From: Silene latifolia
Taxonomy: Eukaryota > Streptophyta > Magnoliopsida > Caryophyllales > Caryophyllaceae
DNA length: 64,000 nt
Assembly: GCF_048544455.1 (NCBI RefSeq)
Contig: NC_133536.1
Span: 195,241,325 to 195,305,324, forward strand
Direction of reading: 5' to 3'
In this document: positions 24,879-35,926 of the stretch, piece after piece
Numbering within the stretch: position 1 is the stretch's first letter
Layout of the letters: each line of letters starts with the position of its first letter
Translations under genes and position numbers: made by a program
Notes under the pieces: generated by a model
Database searches by the model: none
Seen by the model: the letters and a program-made list of their open reading frames with translations, nothing else
Told to the model about the DNA's origin: nothing

Positions 24879-24899
24879 TACGTTGCCGGGGACGGTGTT
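24879..24899 (+). other. Primer-binding-site remnant of element A
   Basis: CGTTGCCGGGGACGGTG matches the inner part of the usual Athila site (TGGCGCCGTTGCCGGGGA; compare 50,056). The first bases, TGGCGC, are missing because the deletion that trimmed the LTR runs into it. Priming from this copy should be impaired. Confidence 0.7.
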
Positions 24900-25009
24900 T
24901 AATTGATTTAAGTTTTCTTTTATTGTTATTAGTTGTGTCTTTTTCACCTTGGGGAAATAAAACTCCTCAAGGTTTGTTCTAATTGTTTTCAAGTTGTTTG
25001 ATATTTTGC

Positions 25010-27805
25010 ATGTCTAGAAGGTTACAAAGAAATTTGTTACCTTTTGACCGTGAAATCGAAAGAACCTTGACGAATAATAGGAGACTTGTTAGGAGGAATT
25101 TGGGAGGTGTTGGTGAAGTTGTTCAACCCACTAGTGAGTTTGTCAATCCTTTCGCAATAGAAGGAGAAGAGAGCCCATTAAACAATACCACACAAAATCC
25201 ACCTACAATGCCTAAATTCTCGTCACACTCTATACCCACCGAGGAGGATCTACCAAATGGTACTCCTACCCCACAACATCTCACCGGAAACTTTATTGCC
25301 AAGTCCGCCTTCATCCAACTAGTTGAGAGGAGCCAATTCGGGGGAATGCCTAGTGAGGACCCTCATTCTCATATGGAAACCTTTTGCGATTATTGTGAAG
25401 CTATCTCTCAAACGGGCGTGACTCAAGACCAAATAAGATGGGTCTTATTTCTTTTTTCGTTAATCGGCACCGCAAAGCAATGGTTGAAGGGCCTTGATAA
25501 GGCCACCCTTGGAATAGATTCTTGGAAGAAGCTAGCTCTAGCTTTCTACAAAAAATTCTACCCACCGGAAAAGACTAACATGCTAAGAGCTCAAATTACG
25601 GGTTTTAAGCAAAGGGATGAAGAATCTTTGTATGAAGCTTGGGAGCGGTTCAAAGGTATTTGTCGCTCATGTCCTCACCATGGACTTAGCGAATGGTTTT
25701 TAGTGCAACAATTTTGGAATGGTTTATATGAAGATTCAAGGAACATTCTCAATATGGGATCAAATGGAATGTTCACCGAAGTTGATGACAATCAAACATG
25801 GAACAAAATTGAGGAAATGGCGGTCCATAATTCACAATATCGTAGGCCTCGCAAGGCTACTAGAGGAGGAAAGTATGAAGTGGACACCGTGACTCAATTA
25901 GGTGCTCAACTTAGTGCTCACATTGACACAATCAACTTGAAGTTTGAACAAGCTATGGCTAGGCTTGAGGAAAAATCAAAAACATCAAAGCGCCATGTCA
26001 ATGCCATGACGGCATCCTCATCAATCCCAAGCGGGATATGTGAGAATTGTGGAACCTTGGTTCATGACTCAAGTGAGTGTAGGGGAACAACCGAACAAGT
26101 TAATGCTTTCCAAGCTTACAAAAGTGGTACCCCTTATTCAAATTTTTACAATGAAAACACCAAGTTCCATCCAAATCTCTCATACAAGAGCCAAAATGTT
26201 CAAAACCCTCAAACAACATACACTCCACCACCCATGAGAAATCAAAATCAAAGACCCTTTTTCAATCAAAACCAAGGCTACCAAAATCAAAATCCATACA
26301 ATCACCAAAATGACCAAGGTTTTGATGTCCAAAAAGCGGTCCTCCAAATGCAAAAGAATCAACAAGAATTTTTCACCCAAATGCAAAAGGATAGCCAAGC
26401 AAAAGACACCACCATCAACAACATTCTAGCTCACACCAAGATGTTGGAAACACAATTGACTCAACTAGCATCTTCAAGTTCACAAAGACAAAAGGGGCAA
26501 TTACCACCTCAAGGTAATCCCCCTAGACATGAAACGGTTAGTGCCATTCACTTGAGAAGTGGTACAAGATATGAAGCACCGAAGGAGCAAGTTGAGGATG
26601 AAGTTGTGAAAGCTAGTGAGAATGAAGTTGTTGTGCAAGGTCCCAAAGAAGGGGAATCATCGAAAGAAGAAAGTTCAAAGAAAAATGAAGATAAAGCCAA
26701 AGAGAAGGAGCCCATTGTGGTTAGACTTCCTTTTCCAAGTCGTCAAGCCAAGCCCAAATTTGATGATCAACTTGGAAAGTTCATGGAAATTGTGAAGAAC
26801 TTAGAAGTCTCAATTCCTTTCACGGAATTAATCAATCACGTTCCGGCCTATGCAAAGTACATGAAAGATATCCTCACAAAGAAGAAGTCGATCCGGAAAC
26901 TTGAGACTATCGCTTTCACTAAGGTGAGTAGTGCGATACTTCAAGGGAGTTCACCTCCAAAGTTAAAGGATCCGGGAAGCTTCTCAATACCGTGTACCAT
27001 TGGCGACACAACGATCAACAAAGCCTTATGTGATCTAGGGGCTAGTGTGAGTGTCATGCCATACTCGGTAAGTAAAAGGTTGGGAATGGGAGAGCTTAAG
27101 TGCACCAATATCACTCTTCAAATGGCCGATAGATCGACGAAGACACCATTAGGGATATGGGAAGATGTCCCCATGCGAATTGGGAAGTTTTTCATCCCGG
27201 TGGACTTTGTCATTGTTGATATGGAGGAAGATTCCAACATTGCAATCATCTTAGGAAGACCTTTCCTACACACCGCGGGTGCGGTGATTGATGTGAAACA
27301 TGGAGAGCTCACTCTAGAAGTGGGAGATGAAAGCATAACTTTTAATCTTGACAAGACCATGAGAGCTCCTCGTTTGCATGAGCCATGTTTCATGATTGAT
27401 CATTATAGCCGGAAAGATGAAAGGAAGAAATCGGAACTCCAATGGAGGAAGAAAATTGAAGATGCTCCATTCAAAGAGCAAGTGAATTGTGACAAAGAGA
27501 GCTTGCAAAGCTCATCAAAATCAACCAAGGAAGAAGATGATGGCCTCATTGGCCAAGAGAAGAAATTGGGAGAGTTGTCTCCATCTAAGCAAGAGATTTT
27601 CAATGATCAACTCAATGAAGTTTGTGGTCTTTGGGACGACGAGTTTGAAGGGATTTTTAATCCCTACATTGGGCATGCCATCGATCATGATCAACAACAA
27701 GAGCCACGGTCTATTGAGGACCTCTACCACAACAATGAACAAGCTTTTGATTACATCTTTAAGGTGTTGAGCAACATCAATAACACCTCGAACATGCCCC
27801 CTTGA
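25010..27805 (+). CDS. Gag-protease polyprotein, Athila lineage
   Basis: Open for 931 codons from ATG 25,010 (MSRRLQRN). An upstream TTG at 24,983 extends the frame but is unlikely as a start. The capsid (retrotrans_gag) region spans about residues 110-250 (HMETFCDYCEA, FYPPEKTNML, CPHHGLSEWF). A CX2CX4HX4C knuckle (CENCGTLVHDSSEC) lies near residue 345. Gln/Asn-rich linkers follow. An aspartic protease region has DLGASVSVMP (near residue 675) and ILGRPFL (near residue 750). The frame ends soon after, without polymerase domains. Gag packages the RNA and protease matures it. The intact frame, unlike most genes here, fits a young insertion. Confidence 0.92.
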   Translation: MSRRLQRNLLPFDREIERTLTNNRRLVRRNLGGVGEVVQPTSEFVNPFAIEGEESPLNNTTQNPPTMPKFSSHSIPTEEDLPNGTPTPQHLTGNFIAKSAFIQLVERSQFGGMPSEDPHSHMETFCDYCEAISQTGVTQDQIRWVLFLFSLIGTAKQWLKGLDKATLGIDSWKKLALAFYKKFYPPEKTNMLRAQITGFKQRDEESLYEAWERFKGICRSCPHHGLSEWFLVQQFWNGLYEDSRNILNMGSNGMFTEVDDNQTWNKIEEMAVHNSQYRRPRKATRGGKYEVDTVTQLGAQLSAHIDTINLKFEQAMARLEEKSKTSKRHVNAMTASSSIPSGICENCGTLVHDSSECRGTTEQVNAFQAYKSGTPYSNFYNENTKFHPNLSYKSQNVQNPQTTYTPPPMRNQNQRPFFNQNQGYQNQNPYNHQNDQGFDVQKAVLQMQKNQQEFFTQMQKDSQAKDTTINNILAHTKMLETQLTQLASSSSQRQKGQLPPQGNPPRHETVSAIHLRSGTRYEAPKEQVEDEVVKASENEVVVQGPKEGESSKEESSKKNEDKAKEKEPIVVRLPFPSRQAKPKFDDQLGKFMEIVKNLEVSIPFTELINHVPAYAKYMKDILTKKKSIRKLETIAFTKVSSAILQGSSPPKLKDPGSFSIPCTIGDTTINKALCDLGASVSVMPYSVSKRLGMGELKCTNITLQMADRSTKTPLGIWEDVPMRIGKFFIPVDFVIVDMEEDSNIAIILGRPFLHTAGAVIDVKHGELTLEVGDESITFNLDKTMRAPRLHEPCFMIDHYSRKDERKKSELQWRKKIEDAPFKEQVNCDKESLQSSSKSTKEEDDGLIGQEKKLGELSPSKQEIFNDQLNEVCGLWDDEFEGIFNPYIGHAIDHDQQQEPRSIEDLYHNNEQAFDYIFKVLSNINNTSNMPP

Positions 27806-28129
27806 CATCTCATCAAGAATGAGAGTTTGGTGGAGTCCTCCCTAAACCACCACTTGTAAATATTTCTAACTCCCTAACTTGCTTTTCAATTTTTGTATTG
27901 CATTTTTGTCATTTTTGGATTTTATTTACTTTGATCAAAATAATTGTCATGAAAAGAGAGAAGTGAGGGAGGGATTAACAATTTTAATTGATGTGTAGTG
28001 CTTTACCTTAGTGTGGGGATGGCAATTGCCTAGGCTATTCATGCCTTAGTAGTGCCCCCACAATGAAGAACACAAGATTTGAAAGAAAGAAAGAAAGAAT
28101 GATAAGGGAATGCGTTTGTGCACGGATGG

Positions 28130-28515
28130 AACTGAATCCGTGTACACAAGGACCAATCCGAGCGGATTCCTGACAATCCGCCCGTCTGAAGAAGATCCGA
28201 GCGTCCTGCTGAGAAGACGCCCGTCTTAGGGCTGAGCTGAAATTGCAAAATTCTGGACTGTTGAAGAATCCGAGCGGATTTCTGGAAAGACGCCCGTCTC
28301 CCAGAATCCGTCCGTCTTGTGAACAATCCGCCCGTCTTACAGCTGAAGAAAAACAAGGAAAAATCTCTGGATAGAAATCCGTCCGTCCTGACAGAAATCC
28401 GCCCGTCCCATCTCGGAAGAATCCGAGCGGATTCCCCAGAATCCGCCCGTCTCTAGGCGGGATTTTTGAAATTTTGAAGCTGAAGAATCCGCACGGATTG
28501 CGCCCAATCCGCACG
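28130..28515 (+). repeat. CCGCCCGTCT / CCGAGCGGATT word array
   Basis: More than a dozen short GC-rich words (AATCCGCCCGTCT, AATCCGAGCGGATT, AATCCGCACGGATT) lie upstream of the second ORF. They recall the CCCGCTCGGGT words in the LTRs of the same element and precede a TATA-like box. Confidence 0.8.
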
Positions 28516-28545
28516 GATTGTCCCTGCGTTTTGAAAATGTCGAGC

Positions 28546-28558
28546 TCTTTAAATACCC
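28546..28558 (+). promoter_or_regulatory. Possible internal promoter of the second ORF
   Basis: CTTTAAATACCC follows the GC-rich words and precedes a C/T/A-rich leader of about 290 bp ending at the ATG at 28,850. The LTR shows the same order: GC-rich words, CTATAAATACCCC, then leader. Inferred from pattern only. Confidence 0.35.
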
Positions 28559-28849
28559 ATCCCACCTTCATTCATTCATTCATTCATAAACACTACCCAT
28601 AACAACAAAACCCTCATCCTCTCCATCTCAAAAACAAAAACCCTCAACAAAACTCACCAAAATCAAATCAAACCATCCTTCAAACAACAAATCAATCACT
28701 CCATCTTCAATAACAATCAAAACCAAGCACAAAATCTTCACCTTTGAGTCGATTTTTGATTTCATAAAGGCAAAGCCTTTCACTTCCAAATCGATTTGGG
28801 CATTCTACAAATTGAAGATTTTTGACTCTTTACTTGGTTAGTTCATCAA

Positions 28850-30418
28850 ATGGCAAGAACAAAGGGAGCAACAAAGGCACCAAAAGCAAAGGCTCTCTCT
28901 CAAAGGCAAAAAGCTCTACAAACAAAGAAAGCTTTGGCAATGGTGGTAGCAACACCAAGCTTGGAAGTGCAACAACAACAAATTTCTATGGGAGCATCAC
29001 CTTCTACTCCGGTAATCGATCAACTCTTACATTATCCGGAGGTAACTTTCATCTCCGATACCCATAGAAATACATTTGTCAAGTTTGCAATGAAACAAAT
29101 CCAATCCACCAAATTCATATGTCAAGATGCTTTAGAGAAGTTAGGTGTTCTTGAACAAACAAGAGTCTTTTTCAATGCCATGGGTTTGAAGAAATTGTTT
29201 GAAATGAAGGAAGTAACATACCCCTCCCTTGTCTTGGAATTCTTAAGTTCTTTAAAAGTGACAAAAGTTGAGAATAGGGAAAATATTGAGTTTCGTCTAG
29301 CTAACACTAGTAGACGCAGATACCTTTCCTAATTGGGTGGAATTTTGGGTCTTAGCGATGAACATAAATATTATAGGCAATATGGTAAGTATGACCCCGA
29401 GCCTCTTTGGGAGGCAATCTCCGGGAAGAAATTTGAAGATTTTCATGCTTGTCGTTCTCTTTTGGTCCATCATCCGGGCATAAGAGTATGGCACAAAGTT
29501 GTGGGAAATACCATAATTGCTAGGAAAGACACCAATCATTTCACGGGACTCGATTTTATTCTCCTTGAATCAACTTTGAATATTGGAAGAATTCACACCA
29601 AGCCTTACAATTCTTTGAGGCTATTGGTTGATAGATGGCTCCATGTAGATAGTGGGAAGAAGGGTCAAACCGTTATTGTTAATGGCGGCCTTGTCACGGT
29701 CCTAGCCAAGCACTTTGATCCTAATTTCAATAAGGATAGCAAGTACAAGGCAAAGGAAGGTGGCCATCTTATTGATATGTCCACCATGATTAACAAGTTT
29801 AAGTGGGTTGCTCACAATCCCCTTGACACCAAATTTGGGTGGCTTACTAGTGAGGCTCGATCATTCACTTTACCCGCAAAGATTTGCCGTCTTAGTGTCC
29901 ACCGGACCAACTATTTACTTCCCCTATCCAAGGAAGCCGAGTACATCATTCAACAACAAAAAGGTGATCATGAAACTCCCTCCTCTTCCATTGTTATACC
30001 ACCTTACCCCTTTGAATATGAAGAGTTCAAACCGCAAGGAGTTGAAATTGGAAAAGACTATGTCACTCTTCTTATGCAAGCCATGCACAAGCAAGCTTAT
30101 GAAGATCGGAAGAATGCTTATTTGGCTCAATATCCTCTCCTCTTACATCTAGCTAGGCAAGGACTCCTTGATCCATCTTGTTCTTTGCCTAGTTGGGCGG
30201 ATAAAGAAGCCTTATTTCCGGGTGCATCTAGGGACGTGGTGGAAGACAATGAGGTTGTTGGAAATGGTGAAGAATTTGATGATAACATTGAGGAAGAAGC
30301 AAGTGGAGATGATGAAGGAGATGATGAAGAAAGTGATGAAGAAAGTGCCAAGGAAAGTGGCAATGTGACCACTTCTCATGAGGGAAGTGGTGATGATGAT
30401 AGCATGATGGAAGACTAG
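28850..30418 (+). pseudogene. Athila second ORF (ATHILA ORF-1-like), one internal stop
   Basis: One frame of 522 codons from ATG 28,850 (MARTKGATK), broken by a single TAA at 29,330-29,332. The N-terminal basic segment is followed by a region alike to the ORF at 38,581 (TKF-C...LGV, LEFLSSL, FRL). After the stop come LGGILGLSDEHKYY, VWHKVVGNTIIARKD, NGGLVTVLAKHF and an acidic Glu/Asp/Ser tail. This family is typical of Athila elements. Its role is not established, although an envelope-like or accessory function has been proposed for the extra ORF of such elements. The stop is the only break I see. Confidence 0.75.
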
Positions 30419-32350
30419 CCTTGGAGACTCCTACACTCCCATGGTATGTCTATATCTCTTTGTATTTTATTTCATTTTGATCATTGTTGGTTTAGTCCTA
30501 GCAACATCAAAGGACTCACACCTCGGTACCATTGAGGTGTTCTTTATTGTTCCCATTTTTGAAAATCCAAAATGACAATCTAATTTCATGCATAGCATAG
30601 TGTGTGCATGAACTATACCCATGCTTTGACATTAGCAATAGTGTCTTATTTGGTTTGGGGAAGTTAATGCATACATAACGGGAGGTAATCTAAATTATCC
30701 TCTCCGTCATAACAAAAATCATGCATCATGTAGTATAGCTTAGTGTAGAATTGCATTTAGTATAGAAATCATGCATCATTTTGCATAATTTCCATCATTT
30801 TGGCCATTGAGGACAATGCCCATATTAGTGTGGGGATGGGAATTCTAACACTTAACTTTTATTCAAAAACCATAAAAATTGAAAAAAAAAAAAAAACAAA
30901 AAATTGAAAAAAAATTGAAAAACCAAAAACAAGTTCATTTCCTTTGTATATATTGTCTTGTATATATTGTGTTTGTTTATCCTTGTTCACTTTGATCGAC
31001 TACGCCACATCCGAGACATGAGGATATTGAAGACCGCATGGTATGATCTTTCCAATCTCCTTTTTCCTCTCTATGTTAATGACTATGTGGCTTTATTTTG
31101 ATTGATGCGGTAAAAACAATGTGAACTTAGGACTTGCATTTAGTTTATTTGTCATATTAGTTGGTAGAATCATTTGCATTAGGATGTATAAATGTTAGTT
31201 GCATCATGGCATGTAGTTTGCATGTTAGAAAAATTTTGCGAAACCGTCTACTTGGGAAGCTTGACAAGTGTATATAGGCCCTAGTAGATTCTTTTTATTC
31301 TTAAGACTTTGCTTGTTAGAATACTTGTAAAACACCCTAGGATGTGTCATGCTAGTATCCTTTGACCCATGGATTAAGGCCTAGTCAAGAGTACCTTGTG
31401 GTGTGATAACTCCTTGGCTACCGTTTATTCCAAGGTGACCCTTGAAACCATGCATACTTCTACCATTCATCCATGTTCTACCACATTTTTGTCATCAAAG
31501 GGAATGGGCACAAAAAGAAATCAATTTGAGTTCAATGAAATGAAAAGTGAAAGAAAGTTTGCAAAAATGCATCAAATGAAAAGAGGAGCAAAAATAGAAC
31601 TCCTATGCTTCAATTACAAGGCACCCTCGTTACTAATTGGGGTGAATTTGAAAATGTTCAAAAAGAAATGCAAAATGTTGTCAAGTATTGAAATGCCAAA
31701 AATCAAAAGAAATGGCAAAGAAAGTGTTCTGATCTCAAATGTCAAATGCCACAAGAAATTGGGGGGAAAAACAAAAACAAAAGCAAACTCCCAAAGTGAA
31801 ACTCAATTACTATCGATCCCTTTATCCATCGTATCCATTTTTGTGCATGGTAGAGAGGGGACGACCCTTCTTCTTGTCTAGGCAAGAGGGGGAATTCCGC
31901 GATCCTCCAGTGTTTCTAACACCATAGGGAGTCTACTCTTGACAAAAGCATTTAACGATTGAGGACAAAGGTACCCTAGCTTGACACATTTTGGAGGTGA
32001 TTTATTGGTATCCTTCTAGGCTTAGTAGTTTGAACAAATTGCATCTATGAAGGATTGTGTACCCTTGAATTGCTTCCCTTGTAGATAATTTCCGCCACTT
32101 AGATGAGGAAAGTGGCTATTCTTTTGTAGATGCATCCATTACTTGATTTTGTGTGCTTAATGTTTGGATGTGTCGCCATTTTGGCAAGACCCACCTTGCC
32201 TTGCAAGAACGCATCCTACCTCATGGTTGTCTTGTTGTGAGTTGAAGGGGCGGAGTGAGACCCGCTAATTGTCTCATATCGGCTATATTATTAGGATAGT
32301 TTAAATAAAGGTCTAGTTTTTGTCACCTCTTTACTCGGGACGAGTAAAGG
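30419..32350 (+). other. 3' non-coding region of element A
   Basis: Long untranslated region without domain matches. It contains an A-rich run (about 30,880-30,930). A 161-codon frame at 31,396-31,881 has no recognisable motif. Confidence 0.6.
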
Positions 32351-32367
32351 TTCGGTTTGGGGATATT
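32351..32367 (+). other. Polypurine-tract region of element A
   Basis: TTCGGTTTGGGGATAT sits directly before the 3' LTR start at 32,368. The GGGGA core is where plus-strand synthesis would normally be primed. Confidence 0.5.
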
Positions 32368-34134
32368 TGATTTGAACATTATTTGCGCACATTTAGTCCC
32401 CTAATTGAACCTATTTTGCATAATTTTATAACATTCTATGGCCATTTTATCCGTCAAAACCTTCCTATTTGCTTTTCTATCGCATTTCATATGTTTTGTA
32501 GAAAAGGAGATAATAAGGCGGAAATTCCCATCTTTCGTGCATATTTGGAAGCTTATTGATGATATTAGATGGACTAGTATGAAGAGGAGGCAAGAATGAT
32601 GGCCAAGTATGTGGGAATAAACTGTATATAGAAGGATCAAAGGGTTAAAAGTAAGAATGGCGAGAGGGAAGACATTACAAGAAGAAATCACTCGAAAACC
32701 GAACCAAGGATTTCTCTTTTGGCTCTGAAAGTATGCTAGATGGAACGGCGTCGGAAAAACAAGTGATCTAGGCTTTTGAATCACTCCAATAGGAGTCCGG
32801 ATGAGGAAATAACGTCCGTTTTACAATCTGAGCTCAAGATACAGCTCAACCCGCTCGGGTCAAATTCAACCCGCTCGGGTTGAAGCCCAGGACGCCCATA
32901 TTTCGCTCGGGACGAGCGTATTCCTGGACAGGAAGTCTTCCCTTGCTACGTGAACCATAAATCCGCGAGTATTTCTTTTGAGACCGGCGTCTCCCTGCTT
33001 GAAACTTAAAAGTGTAATTACTAGTTTAGCCCTTAGTTAACCCTAATGCATCCACCTAATTTCCACTATAAATACCCCATTTGTAATAATCAAACCATCA
33101 AGTCTTCATTAGGTTAAATCAATCCTTCCTTAGATTAGATTAGTAGTAGATTAGAATAGATTATCATTTAATCTTTCCACAAATTATACATTAATCTTTC
33201 CTTTAATCATTGTTCAAGTTTATTATTGAGTAATTCAAGTTTATTATTGGGTAATTAGAAGATTATTGGGTTTATTGGGAGATTGACAACCTTCCATCAA
33301 TCATCAAGTTCTTCTATTATTCTTTGCATTATTATTTTGGAATCTCCATAGGTATAATTCTCTTAATCCTTGTTTTAATTATTGTTAATCTTTCTTACTT
33401 GTTCATCATGTTTGGCTTTGTTAGTATGATTGACAACCTTATTAACATGTTAAACTTGATCATGAGTGAGTAGTTACTTAGCTAGGATTAATGGGTAATT
33501 AGGGGAAACCAACATGGGGAATGATTCATGCTTAAATTAATATGCTTTCATGGTTTATTTGCTTGCTTGTTTTGATCTCAACTCATGCACATGTTATGTT
33601 TGATGAAATGCTAAGCCTATGAATCCTTGCATTTACTACCATCTCTTATCTTTTCAATGAGACTTGTAAGACATAAACCAACTCGAGTCTCATTAGACCA
33701 TGCATGTTGTTGAGTAGGGAAGATTAAGTCGACTTGTAGGTGTTGTACAATCTAATCGATTCGGCTCCGGGACCCAAACTTTCCTAGGATTGTAAGATAT
33801 AACCCAACTCAATCCATCACAACAATAATTGCTTGCTTATAATTTGAGAACATGTTTGTATGATCAATTCCCATGATTCCCCTATGACCCCATGATATCC
33901 TAGTGCTTTTTAATCAATTGTTTACATCTTTCCTTTTGTTGCTTGTTTATTGCCTTTATTAGATTAGAATCATCAACCCATTATAATTGTGACAACCCCA
34001 AGCATAACCATAATTAGATTGAATAATTTGAGTAACCACCGTCCCATGGATCGACCTCGACTTACCACTAGGTAGTTGTATGTTGAGTATTATAAATGTG
34101 TTTGATTGGATGAGTGACGACATCACCCACATCA
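32368..34134 (+). repeat. 3' LTR of element A, full length
   Basis: 1,767 bp, TGATTTGAAC to CCCACATCA, followed by the duplicated CTTAT. The last 208 bp have no counterpart in the 5' LTR. A minus-strand 127-codon frame is conserved in both LTRs simply because the LTRs are near identical. Confidence 0.9.
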
Positions 34135-35198
34135 CTTATAATGAGGGATTTTATGTTATAATCTAGTGTAGAGTGGATTGTGATAGTTATTACATGATTT
34201 GTGTAGGATGAGACGGTTTTATGAGATGGATACTTGGTGATTTCGTTTAGCTTGAGGATCATGCTTAAAGGTAGGTTATCCTACTCGGTTTAAATGTTGT
34301 ATAAGCATGTTTCTATGTCTTTCCTTGTCGTATGCATTCAAGAGTTGGTTAGCATGTCATGTGGGTATTTGAAGGGTTGTTGCTCATAACATGGGGGATA
34401 GAATTCATGAGTTGGTTATATGCTTAATGTGGTTCTTCCATAGTCAATGTGTAGTTGTGAATGAATTGTGTTTGAGGATTTGTGGGTGTTGTTCGTTATC
34501 ATTTGGAGACATAAGACGGTTGGGAGATCGTCTTACGCTTAAGTCGTCTCTTGGAGCTTCCCACTCCAAGAGGAGTGTGCACATTAATCGCTTGAGTACG
34601 GCAGGACGCGTGTGGTTAAGATACAACGTCTGGCAGGGGATCAGGTTGGCTTCCGGACCCGGTATGTTTGGGCGTAACTCGGTACCTAGTGTGATGATAG
34701 GCATGCTTGGGCGTGTCCGGGCACTGGAGTGGAGGTTGAGGTATGTTTGGGCGTGTCCCGATACCGGGATGTTGTTGACTTGTCTATGTCCCATTCATAT
34801 AATCAACATGTTGCATATTTATTTTTATGTCATGTCTCGCATTTATCATTGAAACTGACGTTTGTTGTGTCCGTGTAATTGTCACCTATTTCTGGGAAGG
34901 CCTGTGTCGATCTATATGATATTTCCGATCATATGGGGAGCAGTTGTTTACAGGTTTGCTTTGGTAGCATGCGGGAGACGGGACGCTCCGTGATGACAAA
35001 TGAGTCTAGCATAGTTGCTTAGATTAGTTTAGTAGTCATGAGTTGTATTATTCATTTCATGTATTTCATTCACGTCTATATAATCGACTAAACTTTTATT
35101 TATGATAATTGTTTCTCTATTGCGACTTCGATTTCACTACCTCGGCGAGAAGGTAACATCTCCCAATTGTCTTGGCCGGGTAAAAAGGGGGTGTTACA
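34135..35198 (+). mobile_element. Right part of chromovirus-like LTR B
   Basis: Continues LTR B after the Athila-like insertion. It ends GGGGGTGTTACA at 35,198, a typical chromovirus LTR end, and is followed by a tRNA-Met-type priming site. A 153-codon frame at 34,391-34,852 lies wholly inside and is not considered a gene. Confidence 0.65.
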
Positions 35199-35201
35199 AA
35201 G

Positions 35202-35213
35202 TGGTATCAGAGT
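35202..35213 (+). other. Primer binding site of element B
   Basis: TGGTATCAGAGT, 3 bp after the LTR end, matches the initiator tRNA-Met site used by most plant Ty3 chromoviruses and Copia elements. Confidence 0.75.
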
Positions 35214-35754
35214 CTCGATTTTGGAACCTAAACTAATGAACTAAAATGAACCTAGGTGTGTCTAATAAAATGAACCCGGTTTGAGCATAATAGGAGATCG
35301 ATTTTGGATGAGTGGGCGCCCTCATATCAAAACTAGTGCCTATTGCCTCGGTTGGTCACTACGTGGGTGGTTACAAGTAAGGGTGAATGATATTGGAAAA
35401 TGTTGTGTGATAGCATGAATGATATGGTTCGTGATAGACTCTCGTATGCTATGAATTTTATATGTGTATAAATGATTTGCATGTCTTGACATCTCGTAGA
35501 AAATGATAATCCCATTCCCTTGATTCATGTTATGTGACTATCTTGTGGTTGATAGTGTAATTGTTAGTAAACATCTTGTGGCCGTTTCGCAAAGTAAGTG
35601 CGAGTATGGATGTAGGAAGTAGGGATCGACGACCTTAGTGCCGCATGAGCTAACTCAGGACGAGTCACCGATGAGTGGTGGACTCCCGAACCTTGTATTG
35701 TCTTGCAAGAATTCCGTCGACAAGCTCTTAGTGAGAATTTGAAACCCTCCGAGG
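35214..35754. other. Leader of element B, non-coding
   Basis: Internal sequence after the priming site. No gag frame or domain is visible. Confidence 0.45.
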
Positions 35755-35926
35755 CCACTTGACCGAGTACGGGCAACAACTCGGCCGAGTAAGCGAGCAC
35801 TCGACTGAGTGGAACCTCGACTCGACCGAGGGGACCTGGTTCTAGGGGGTTATATAGTCTGGAAAACCCGTCACTCGACCGAGTGGGTCATCCACTCGAC
35901 CGAGTGCACTCGACACTCGACCGAGT
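35755..35926. repeat. CTCGACCGAGT word array
   Basis: About ten variants of ACTCGACCGAGT. They resemble the array in LTR B but differ in surrounding sequence. The solo LTR inserted directly after one word, duplicating CGAGT (35,922-35,926). Confidence 0.8.

Larger units (their letters stand above)
23310..34134 (+). mobile_element. Young, internally deleted Athila-like Ty3 retroelement (A)
   Basis: A complete insertion flanked by the 5-bp duplication CTTAT (23,305-23,309 and 34,135-34,139). It has LTRs, a gag-protease ORF and a second Athila-type ORF. No reverse transcriptase, RNase H or integrase is present between 27,806 and 32,367, so it cannot move without help. I count roughly ten substitutions over the 1,559 bp shared by the LTRs (about 0.6 percent), which implies a recent insertion. 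It landed inside LTR B. Confidence 0.88.

Noticed and set aside
31396-31881. A 161-codon frame before the 3' LTR of element A.
   Set aside because: Lysine-rich low-complexity sequence in the usual Athila 3' non-coding region; no domain.
23343-32784. A 127-codon minus-strand frame present twice (23,343-23,726 and 32,401-32,784).
   Set aside because: It is conserved only because both copies lie in near-identical LTRs. There is no domain and no independent evidence of coding.
34391-34852. A 153-codon frame at 34,391-34,852.
   Set aside because: Lies wholly inside LTR B, with an overlapping opposite frame and no motif.
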